5,702 nt of DNA from Blastococcus sp. (GTDB lineage: Bacteria; Actinomycetota; Actinomycetes; Mycobacteriales; Geodermatophilaceae): contig JAOPUS010000035.1 in assembly GCA_025963345.1 (NCBI GenBank), forward strand, positions 1 to 5,702, in the 5' to 3' direction. This document shows positions 1 through 5,455 of this stretch, piece by piece (position 1 is the stretch's first letter; each line of letters starts with the position of its first letter). Below the pieces are notes generated by a model. The model was not told the DNA's origin, did not search any database, and saw only the letters and a program-made list of their open reading frames with translations. The position numbers were made by a program, and so were the translations under genes.

Positions 1-72
1 GACCGCGTTCACCCCGCCGCCGCCGATGCCGACGACCTTGATGACCGCTAGATAGTTGTGCGGAGGTGTCAT
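1..72 (-). CDS. ftsZ: Cell division protein FtsZ, N-terminal fragment
   Basis: Only the first 24 codons lie in the window; the gene continues past the left edge. FtsZ is the tubulin-like GTPase that polymerises into the cytokinetic ring at mid-cell and recruits the divisome. The visible peptide begins MTPPHNYLAVIKVVGIGGGG and continues VNAV. This is the short actinobacterial N-terminus followed by the first beta strand and the glycine-rich first nucleotide-binding loop (GIGGGG, residues 15-20). The ATG at 70-72 is chosen because a good Shine-Dalgarno (GGGGAG, 79-84) lies 6 nt upstream and the protein matches the usual family start. It follows ftsQ on the same strand after a 412-bp gap, the standard actinobacterial order. 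Nothing can be said about the GTPase T7 loop or the C-terminal tail, which are outside the window. Confidence 0.96.
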   Translation of the reverse strand, partial: MTPPHNYLAVIKVVGIGGGGVNAV

Positions 73-78
73 GCGGCG

Positions 79-84
79 CTCCCC
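79..84 (-). promoter_or_regulatory. Ribosome binding site of ftsZ
   Basis: GGGGAG on the minus strand lies 6 nt upstream of the ftsZ ATG. It is the clearest Shine-Dalgarno in the window. The four internal genes of the upstream operon have weaker or poorly placed ones and probably rely on translational coupling. This fits ftsZ being translated independently from its own transcript. Confidence 0.75.
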
Positions 85-96
85 AACTGGACCCTC

Positions 97-127
97 ATCC
101 TCAAGTTCAGCCTTACAGTTATGTCAA
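97..127 (-). promoter_or_regulatory. Candidate ftsZ-proximal promoter
   Basis: A perfect TTGACA hexamer (122-127, minus strand) lies about 50 nt upstream of the ftsZ start. The best-placed -10-like hexamer is GAGGAT (97-102) with a 19-nt spacer. It keeps the important A at position 2 and T at position 6 but is otherwise weak; TTGAGG at a 17-nt spacer is no better. The -35 element is therefore convincing and the -10 is not. If real, the transcript would have a short leader containing the GGGGAG ribosome binding site. This is a pattern match only. Confidence 0.35.
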
Positions 128-144
128 CTTGGTCGACCTGGACG

Positions 145-174
145 AAGTTAGGTGCGGCCCGATGGGCGCTACAA
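145..174 (-). promoter_or_regulatory. Candidate second ftsZ promoter
   Basis: TAACTT (145-150, minus strand) fits the actinobacterial -10 pattern TANNNT. It is preceded at an 18-nt spacer by TTGTAG (169-174), which shares the TTG core of the -35 consensus. The predicted start would be about 60-70 nt upstream of the ftsZ ATG. The palindrome GGTCGACC (131-138) falls just downstream, between this -10 and the proximal TTGACA, and could be an operator, though an 8-bp palindrome this GC-rich can arise by chance. The two promoter candidates are alternatives or may work in tandem; the sequence does not decide. Confidence 0.33.
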
Positions 175-234
175 GCACCCTCCGGCGGTCGGCGTGTCGA
201 TAGGACCGGATCGCACCGAACACTGGCGACCCAA

Positions 235-264
235 TCGTCACATCAGCACCACTAGCTGTGACGA
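235..264. repeat. 8-bp inverted repeat upstream of ftsZ promoters
   Basis: TCGTCACA (235-242) and TGTGACGA (257-264) are perfect reverse complements separated by 14 bp. The site lies about 60 bp upstream of the second promoter candidate, a plausible operator position. The TGTGA/TCACA half-sites recall CRP-family sites, but the order is everted (TCACA...TGTGA rather than TGTGA...TCACA), so it is not a standard CRP or GlxR box. It could be a dimeric regulator site or a small hairpin. No regulator can be named. Confidence 0.4.
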
Positions 265-339
265 CCCGCCTTGGAAACGTCTCATGCCGGGGTCCAGACC
301 GGGATGTGCACTGGGCCGGGAACCCGGAAAAGAGATGTT

Positions 340-373
340 GCGTGTCGGGCGTGTCGCGAAGGCGGGCGTGTCG
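340..373. repeat. Cluster of three GCGTGTCG octamers
   Basis: The octamer GCGTGTCG occurs at 340-347, 349-356 and 366-373, and once more at 192-199, all in the same orientation (CGACACGC when read toward ftsZ). The starts are 9 and 17 bp apart, so the copies are not on exact helical-turn spacing. Four identical octamers within about 180 bp of non-coding DNA could be a binding-site cluster or a by-product of GC-rich composition. Function unknown. Confidence 0.35.
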
Positions 374-404
374 GTCCCGGGGGTCCACGCACGCACCCGA
401 GCAA

Positions 405-472
405 CGATCATGAAGTTGGCGGGGCGACGCGCGGTGGATGACCGGGATGTCGCCACCGCAACTTCATGATCG
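405..472. repeat. 68-bp palindromic element after ftsQ (terminator-like or REP/MITE-like)
   Basis: The arms CGATCATGAAGTTG (405-418) and CAACTTCATGATCG (459-472) are perfect 14-bp reverse complements. After a 4-by-4 nt internal loop (419-422 and 455-458), a second 6-bp stem follows, GGCGAC (423-428) with GTCGCC (449-454), closing a 20-nt loop. On the minus strand it begins 12 nt after the ftsQ stop codon, so the RNA would fold immediately downstream of the mur-fts operon. No U-tract follows, so it is not a classical intrinsic terminator, though actinobacterial terminators often lack one. The AT-containing arms stand out against the GC-rich surroundings, which suggests a dispersed repeat. No target-site duplication is visible at its ends. 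Confidence 0.7.
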
Positions 473-484
473 CGGCGTGGACGC

Positions 485-1288
485 CTAACGGAGGACGACG
501 GCCGCGGGCGTGCTGACGTCGATCGTCGCCGCCGGTTCCAGGCCGCCGTCCGCGAGCTGCTCGAGAAGCGCGGCCAGTGCGGCGCCCTTCCGGTCGGACT
601 CCTCCGGGCCACCCCAGCGCACCAGCGTGCCGTCGGTGAGGGTCAGGGAGATGTCCTCGGGGGTCGCGGCCGCCGCGGATGCGACCTCGCGCCGGAGGTC
701 GGCGGCCAGGGCACCCACCGCGGCCAGCGCCGCCCTCGTCGACGGGTCACCCGGGCCCGGATCGGCGACGTCGAGCGGCACCACCCCGGCCGGGGGCTCC
801 CCCGTCACCGTGTCGAACAGCACGCCCTCGGCGTCGACCAGCGACCGCCCCCCGGGCTCGCCGACGATCGCGATCGGCACGCGCTCCACCACCGTGACGA
901 CGACGGTGCGCGGCCACCCGCGGGTGACCTCGACCGACGCCACCTGGGGCAACCGGGCGATCCGCGCCCGGGCGGCCTCGACGTCGACCCGAAGCAGGGG
1001 CGTGCCCGGATCGATGCCGGCGGTCTCCCGCACCTGGTCGGCGGGCAGGGTCGTGACGCCGTCGACCTGCACGGTGCTCACCCCGAGGACCGGACTGGCC
1101 AGGAGCAACCAGACGACGGCGACGAGAGCCAGGACCGCGACCGCCAGCTGGATCGGACGCCGGTGGCGGTGGCGCGGCCGCACCGGGCGCCGGCGGGCCA
1201 GCGGGGTCACCGCGGCCGGGGGACGGCGCTCGGCCGGCCGCCGCGACCGGCCCGTGCGGTCCCGGGTCGTGGTTCCGGTCCGGTTCAC
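485..1288 (-). CDS. ftsQ: Cell division protein FtsQ (DivIB family)
   Basis: This 267-residue bitopic membrane protein is a scaffold of the divisome that links early ring components to the septal synthase. The order is an Arg-rich cytoplasmic N-terminus (1-45), one transmembrane helix (about 46-69), an extracellular POTRA domain (about 70-137, starting VSTVQVDGV and ending VTVVER), and the FtsQ/DivIB beta domain to the C-terminus. The conserved strand RWGGPEESDRKGAAL is at 224-238, and the terminal DVSTPAAVVLR ending is typical. Length is normal for actinobacteria. The start is GTG at 1286-1288: it overlaps the murC TGA in GTGA, and the protein then carries a normal cytoplasmic tail. No strong Shine-Dalgarno precedes it, which points to translational coupling with murC. 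It is the last gene before the ftsZ regulatory gap. Function rests on fold, motifs and gene order together. Confidence 0.96.
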   Translation of the reverse strand: MNRTGTTTRDRTGRSRRPAERRPPAAVTPLARRRPVRPRHRHRRPIQLAVAVLALVAVVWLLLASPVLGVSTVQVDGVTTLPADQVRETAGIDPGTPLLRVDVEAARARIARLPQVASVEVTRGWPRTVVVTVVERVPIAIVGEPGGRSLVDAEGVLFDTVTGEPPAGVVPLDVADPGPGDPSTRAALAAVGALAADLRREVASAAAATPEDISLTLTDGTLVRWGGPEESDRKGAALAALLEQLADGGLEPAATIDVSTPAAVVLR

Positions 1289-2763
1289 CGGCCTGCGCCC
1301 GCCGCGTCGTCCCTTCCCTGCAGGGCTTCCTGTTCCCGCAGGGCCCCTAGCCCCCGCAGGGCCTCGAGCACTTCCGGCCCGACCATCGACACGTCACCGG
1401 CACCCATCGTCAGCACCAGATCACCCGGACGGGCCCGCTCCGCCAGCGCGGGAGCCGCGGCCGACCAGGACGGCTCGAACAGCACCCGGCCGGGCGGCAG
1501 CGGCACGACGTCGGCGACGAGTGCGCCGGTCACGCCGGGAATCGGGTCCTCGCGGGCGCCGTAGACGTCCATGACCACGACCTCGTCGGCCAGCCCCAGG
1601 GCCGCACCGAAGCCCTCGGCGAACTCGCGGGTCCGGCTGTAGAGGTGCGGCTGGAAGGCCACCACGAGTCGGCCGCTGCCGACCACTGCGCGGGCGGCCT
1701 TGAGCTGCGCGGTGACCTCGGTGGGGTGATGTGCGTAGTCGTCGTACACACGGACACCGCCCACGACGCCCTTCAGCTCGAAGCGGCGGTGCACGCCACC
1801 GAACCGGGCGAGGCCCTCGATCAGTTCCTCGGTCGGCAGCCCGAGCTCGATCCCGGCCAGCAGCGCGGCGGCGCTGTTCAGCGCCATGTGCTCACCCGGC
1901 ACCTGGATCCGGACCCGGCCCAGAACCTCACCGTCGAGGGTCGCCGTGTAGCTGGTGCCGGATGGGGCGACCTCGAGGTCGGTCAGCTGCAGGTCGGCGT
2001 CCGCGGTCCGGCCGTAGGTGCGCAGCCGCGCCTTGGTCGGGACGCCGCGGAGGCGCGCGGCGCCGGGGTCGTCGGCGCAGACGACCACGAAGCCCGACTC
2101 GCCGACCGTCCCGAGGAACCGGTCGAATGCCGCCTCCACCGCCGCCAGGTCGCCGTAGTTGTCCAGGTGGTCGGCCTCGACGTTGGTGACGATCGCACCG
2201 AACGGCGCGAGCAGCAGGAAGGACCGGTCGCTCTCGTCGGCCTCGGCGACGAAGATGTCGCCCTCCCCCGAGTGGGCGTTGCTGCCCGACTCGTTGAGGT
2301 CCCCGCCGATGGCGAAGGACGGGTCGACCCCGCAGGCCTGCACCGCGACGGTCAGCATCGACGTCGTCGACGTCTTGCCGTGCGTCCCGGCCACGGCGAT
2401 GCTGCGCAGGCCGGCCATGACCGCAGCCAGGGCCACGGCGCGGGGCAGGACCCGCAGCCCCCGGTCGCGGGCGACCGCCAGCTCCGGGTTGTCGGCCCGG
2501 ATGGCCGTCGACACCACGACCGTGTCGGCGTCGCCGAGGTGGCCCGGGTCGTGCCCGACCTCGACCCGGGCCCCCAGAGCCCGCAGCGCAAGAAGGGTCG
2601 GGGTGTCCCGTCGGTCGCTGCCCGAGACCCGGACGCCGCGGGCCAGCAGGATCCGCGCGATGCCGCTCATCCCGGCGCCCCCGATGCCGACGAAGTGCAC
2701 CGCGCCCAGCTCCGCCAGCGACGGCACGGGGTCGGTCCAGGCCGCCACGTCCTGAGCGCTCAT
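1285..2763 (-). CDS. murC: UDP-N-acetylmuramate--L-alanine ligase MurC
   Basis: MurC is the cytoplasmic ATP-dependent ligase that adds L-alanine to UDP-MurNAc, the first residue of the peptidoglycan stem peptide. The protein is 492 residues, within the family range. Motifs in order: the UDP-binding loop GIGGAGMSGIA (26-36); the Mur ligase P-loop AGTHGKTSTTS (125-135); EADESDRSF (174-182); TNVEADHLDNYG (193-204); HMALNSAAA (292-300); GVHRRFE (323-329); DDYAHHPTE (341-349), the MurC signature; FQPHLYSRT (370-378); and TMGAGDV (452-458). All three Mur ligase domains are intact. The ATG at 2761-2763 overlaps the murG stop (ATGA). The frame stays open upstream to about 3057, but that part lies inside murG and is not MurC-like. 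The last 26 residues or so are a variable tail with a small internal repeat. Confidence 0.97.
   Translation of the reverse strand: MSAQDVAAWTDPVPSLAELGAVHFVGIGGAGMSGIARILLARGVRVSGSDRRDTPTLLALRALGARVEVGHDPGHLGDADTVVVSTAIRADNPELAVARDRGLRVLPRAVALAAVMAGLRSIAVAGTHGKTSTTSMLTVAVQACGVDPSFAIGGDLNESGSNAHSGEGDIFVAEADESDRSFLLLAPFGAIVTNVEADHLDNYGDLAAVEAAFDRFLGTVGESGFVVVCADDPGAARLRGVPTKARLRTYGRTADADLQLTDLEVAPSGTSYTATLDGEVLGRVRIQVPGEHMALNSAAALLAGIELGLPTEELIEGLARFGGVHRRFELKGVVGGVRVYDDYAHHPTEVTAQLKAARAVVGSGRLVVAFQPHLYSRTREFAEGFGAALGLADEVVVMDVYGAREDPIPGVTGALVADVVPLPPGRVLFEPSWSAAAPALAERARPGDLVLTMGAGDVSMVGPEVLEALRGLGALREQEALQGRDDAAGAGR
1317..1370. repeat. Three 18-bp imperfect tandem repeats in the murC 3' end
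   Basis: Three consecutive 18-bp units (1317-1334, 1335-1352, 1353-1370) each carry GCAGGGC at the same offset (1320, 1338 and 1356). The second and third units agree at 15 of 18 positions and the first is more diverged. They encode three related hexapeptides (EALRGL, GALREQ, EALQGR; MurC residues 467-484), beyond the last conserved motif. The period keeps the frame, so copy-number change would lengthen or shorten the tail without breaking the enzyme. Confidence 0.6.
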
Positions 2764-3875
2764 CGAGCGACGTCCAGCACGATGTCGGCCAGCCGCTCGT
2801 CGGCGTCGGCGACCCCGGCCGCCGCCGCGTGCTCGGCGTACCCCGCCAGCGCCGACGGGTCGGTGAGCAGAGGAACCAGGTGCGACCGGATCCAGGTCGC
2901 GTCGAGGTCGGCGTCCTCCACCAGCAGGCCGCCCCCGGCCTCGATCACGGGCAGGGCGTTGCGGCGCTGCTCGCCGTTGCCGATGGGCAGCGGGACGAAC
3001 GCCGCGGGCAGTCCGACGGCGGACAGTTCGGCGACCGTCACCGCACCCGCCCGGCACAGGGCGAGATCGGCGGCGGCGTAGGCGAGGTCCATGCGCTCCA
3101 GATAGTCGACGACCACGTAGGGCGCGCTACCCGCCGGGCGCGGGGGAACCATCACCTCGGTGTTCTTGGGTCCGCGGGCGTGCAGCACCTGGACCCCGGC
3201 TGCGGTCAGCGCGTCCGCGGCCGCGACGGCGGCCCGGTTCAGCGTCGCAGCCCCCTGAGAACCGCCGAACACCAGCAGCGTGGGCCGGTCGGCATCCAGG
3301 CCGAAGGCGGCCCGCGCCTCGGCCCGGCGAGCCGAACGGTCCAGCGAGCTGATCGCCGTGCGCAGGGGCATGCCGACGTGCTCCCCCTTGTGCAGGGGAG
3401 TTCCCGGCACGGTGACCGCGACCCGAGCGGCGAACCGGGCCCCGACGCGATTCGCGAGGCCCGGCAGTGCGTTCTGCTCGTGCACGACGACGGGCACCCT
3501 CCCCCGGCGGGCCGCGAGGTAGGCCGGCAGCGCCACGTACCCGCCGAACCCGACGACGACGTCGGCGTCGAGCTCCGCCAGCAGCGCGCGGGTCTCGTCG
3601 ACCGAGCGCCACACCCGTCCCGGCACGCGGAACAAATCCAGGGTGGGCTTGCGGGGCAGCGGCACCGGCGGGATCAGCCGCAGGTCGTAGCCACGGGCCG
3701 GCACCAGCCGGGTCTCCATGCCCCGGGCGGTGCCGAGGCAGGTGATCCGGAGCGCCGCTCCGCCGTCGGACCGGCGGCGCAGGGCGTCGGCGAGAGCGAG
3801 CATCGGCTCGATGTGCCCGCCCGTCCCTCCGCCCGCCAGGACGATGCTCAGGGGGCGGGTCGAGGGTGCGCTCAC
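2760..3875 (-). CDS. murG: Undecaprenyl-PP-MurNAc-pentapeptide GlcNAc transferase MurG
   Basis: MurG transfers GlcNAc from UDP-GlcNAc to lipid I, making lipid II at the inner face of the membrane. It is a GT-B glycosyltransferase of family GT28; the 371-residue length is normal. The N-terminal acceptor domain has the first glycine loop GGGTGGH (15-21), the second, GGYVALPAYLAA (111-122), and HEQNALPGLANR (132-143) with its catalytic-region His. The C-terminal donor domain has GGSQGA (204-209), RAGAVTVAEL (275-284), with the Glu that contacts the sugar-nucleotide ribose in the family, and PLPIGNGEQRRNA (295-307). The start is GTG at 3873-3875, overlapping the ftsW TGA (GTGA). A purine-rich stretch (GGGGG, about 6 nt upstream) can serve as ribosome binding site. 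It lies between ftsW, whose product consumes lipid II, and murC. Confidence 0.97.
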   Translation of the reverse strand: MSAPSTRPLSIVLAGGGTGGHIEPMLALADALRRRSDGGAALRITCLGTARGMETRLVPARGYDLRLIPPVPLPRKPTLDLFRVPGRVWRSVDETRALLAELDADVVVGFGGYVALPAYLAARRGRVPVVVHEQNALPGLANRVGARFAARVAVTVPGTPLHKGEHVGMPLRTAISSLDRSARRAEARAAFGLDADRPTLLVFGGSQGAATLNRAAVAAADALTAAGVQVLHARGPKNTEVMVPPRPAGSAPYVVVDYLERMDLAYAAADLALCRAGAVTVAELSAVGLPAAFVPLPIGNGEQRRNALPVIEAGGGLLVEDADLDATWIRSHLVPLLTDPSALAGYAEHAAAAGVADADERLADIVLDVAR

Positions 3876-5455
3876 CGCTGGCCCCCGGGACGACGGGGCG
3901 TGCCCGGTGGCGGCGACTGGCGGCGACCGGCCGCACGCGCGGTGTCATCTTCCGAGCGGCGGTTGCGGCTGGGCGCGAGCCGCTCACGGGGCGGGGTGGC
4001 GCCCTCGGTCGGCGGCACCGCCCGTCGTGGCGGGGCCTTCCGGGGCAGCGGCTCGCGGAGCCCGCTCTTCTCCGCCCCGGGCCGTCGCGGCGGTCCGGAG
4101 CGGGTACGGACGACGGTGCGGCCACCGCTCACGACCGGGCGGTCGGACGGCCGGTCCTCGGGTCGCCGCCGCGGGCGCACGGGGTCGACGGCCGATTCCG
4201 GTACGGGCAGGAAGATCCGGGCGAGGCGGCCACGCTCGCGGCCGCGCTGCGCCTCGATGGCCGCCGGTTCCGCCCGGGCGAACCGGGCGAGCAGGCCGAC
4301 GATGAACAGGGTCAGCACCAGCGACGTCCCACCCGCGGAGATCAGCGGGAGCTGCACGCCGGTGACCGGCAGCAGACCGACGACGTAGCCCATGTTCATG
4401 GCGGCCTGGCCGACCAGCCAGACCGTGATCGCCACGCTGGCCAGCTGCACGAAGCGGTCGGCCGAGCGGCGGGCGATCCGGAAGCCGGCATAGGCGAGCA
4501 CGCCGTACAGCGCGACGACGACGAGACAGCCGAGGAAGCCGAGCTCCTCGCCGATGATCGCGAAGATGTAGTCGGACTCCGCGTGCGGCAGCAGGTTCCA
4601 CTTCATCGCGCTGTTGCCCAGCCCGACGCCCCAGAGGCCGCCCGTGGCGAGGGCGTACATCCCCCGGATGGCCTGGAAGCCGCCGTCGGTGGGGTCGGCG
4701 AACGGGTCGAGGAACGAGGTGATCCGGGCCATCCGGTAGGGAGCCAGGGTCACCAGGGCGCCGAGCATGACCGCGCCGGCGGCCATGAACCAGGCGAACC
4801 AGCGCAGGGGCATCCCCCCGGCCCACAGCAGGCCGATGAGCACCAGGCCGAGGCTGACGACGGCGCCGAAGTCCGGCTCGGCGATCAGCAGCAGCGAGAG
4901 CACCCCGAAGACCGGCAGCACCGGCACCAGCAGGGACGTCGTCGTCAGGTAGCGCTCGCGCAGCGCCAGCACGTGGGCGCCCCAGAGGGCGAAGACGAGC
5001 TTGCCGACCTCGGAGGGCTGCAGGTGCGCGAAGCCCAGGTCGAACCACTGACGGGCGCCGTTGAGCTTCACGCCGATGAACGGCACGAGCACCAGCAGCA
5101 GCATCGCCACGACCACGATCAGCGCGATCGGTGACCAGCGCCGGAGGAAGCCGGCGGGCAGCCGCAGCGCGACGAGCATGGCGCCGACCCCGAGGCCGGC
5201 CCAGATCACCTGCTGGACGCCGGGCGCCCAGGCCGGCTCGTCGGCCAGCGCCGCCTCGATCGACGAGGCGGAGAAGACCATGACCAGCCCGATGGTGAGC
5301 AGCAGACCGGCCGCGCCGAACACCAGGTGGGCACTGGTCATGGGCCCGTCGAGCCAGGCCGGCCCGCGGAACCGGGGCGGACGCTCGTGCCGGACGGGGG
5401 CGGCCGGGACGCGGCGTTCACTGCCGGCCGACCGCGGCCGGGTGCTCGTGGTCAT
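3872..5455 (-). CDS. ftsW: Septal peptidoglycan glycosyltransferase FtsW (SEDS family)
   Basis: FtsW polymerises lipid II at the division septum together with a class B penicillin-binding protein (FtsI/PbpB). The 527-residue protein has a cytoplasmic N-terminus (1-40), about ten transmembrane segments (roughly 41-394) and a long cytoplasmic tail (395-527). SEDS motifs are GARQWFDLG (133-141), QPSEVGKL (146-153), AEPDFGAVV (192-200), PHAESDYIFAIIGEELG (290-306) and GVQLPLISAGGTS (366-378). Asp295 in the fourth motif aligns with the proposed catalytic Asp of E. coli FtsW. The paralogue RodA shares the core, but position between murD and murG in a dcw cluster identifies FtsW. The ATG at 5453-5455 overlaps the murD TGA (ATGA). 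The tail is rich in Arg and Pro and looks disordered; in M. tuberculosis an Arg-containing FtsW tail binds the acidic FtsZ tail. Confidence 0.96.
   Translation of the reverse strand: MTTSTRPRSAGSERRVPAAPVRHERPPRFRGPAWLDGPMTSAHLVFGAAGLLLTIGLVMVFSASSIEAALADEPAWAPGVQQVIWAGLGVGAMLVALRLPAGFLRRWSPIALIVVVAMLLLVLVPFIGVKLNGARQWFDLGFAHLQPSEVGKLVFALWGAHVLALRERYLTTTSLLVPVLPVFGVLSLLLIAEPDFGAVVSLGLVLIGLLWAGGMPLRWFAWFMAAGAVMLGALVTLAPYRMARITSFLDPFADPTDGGFQAIRGMYALATGGLWGVGLGNSAMKWNLLPHAESDYIFAIIGEELGFLGCLVVVALYGVLAYAGFRIARRSADRFVQLASVAITVWLVGQAAMNMGYVVGLLPVTGVQLPLISAGGTSLVLTLFIVGLLARFARAEPAAIEAQRGRERGRLARIFLPVPESAVDPVRPRRRPEDRPSDRPVVSGGRTVVRTRSGPPRRPGAEKSGLREPLPRKAPPRRAVPPTEGATPPRERLAPSRNRRSEDDTARAAGRRQSPPPGTPRRPGGQR

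Larger units (their letters stand above)
73..484. other. ftsQ-ftsZ intergenic regulatory region
   Basis: This is the only non-coding stretch longer than a few bases. No convincing gene is seen in it on either strand: the open frames here lack a ribosome binding site, overlap the promoter candidates or run into ftsQ, and none resembles a known family. Reading toward ftsZ, it contains the long palindrome (405-472), three close copies of the octamer GCGTGTCG (340-373) with a fourth at 192-199, an 8-bp inverted repeat (235-264), two candidate promoters (97-174) and the ftsZ ribosome binding site. Roughly the last 80 bases before ftsZ are visibly more AT-rich than the rest of the window, as expected of a promoter. 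In Streptomyces and mycobacteria, ftsZ is known to have its own promoters in the equivalent gap. Confidence 0.7.

Noticed and set aside
316..327. Small hairpin CCGGG-AA-CCCGG
   Set aside because: Five base pairs with a 2-nt loop is sterically poor and expected by chance in this composition.
119..388. Possible 89-residue gene on the minus strand between ftsQ and ftsZ
   Set aside because: It begins at a GTG with no Shine-Dalgarno, has no recognisable domain, and runs through both the inverted repeat and the promoter candidates.
152..469. Possible 105-residue plus-strand gene in the ftsQ-ftsZ gap
   Set aside because: It crosses the palindromic element and the ftsZ promoter region, has a mixed composition unlike the neighbouring proteins and resembles no family I recognise.
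405..472. The palindrome as a classical rho-independent terminator
   Set aside because: No run of T follows on the minus strand, and the stem has an internal loop and a 20-nt apical loop. A terminator role remains possible but is not shown, so it is listed as a repeat.
2764..3057. N-terminal extension of the murC frame by 98 codons
   Set aside because: This stretch lies wholly inside murG in another frame, is Arg/Gly-rich without MurC similarity, and the ATG at 2761-2763 gives a normal MurC N-terminus with the ATGA overlap seen elsewhere in the operon.
510..5134. Long plus-strand open frames (for example 510-1574, 1645-3081, 2829-4388, 3866-5134)
   Set aside because: They are antisense to intact, motif-bearing genes, have Arg/Pro/Gly/Ala-rich low-complexity translations with no recognisable domain, and are the usual result of few stop codons in very GC-rich DNA.
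3872..5455. Identity as RodA rather than FtsW
   Set aside because: Both are SEDS proteins, but location between murD and murG and the long C-terminal tail favour FtsW.
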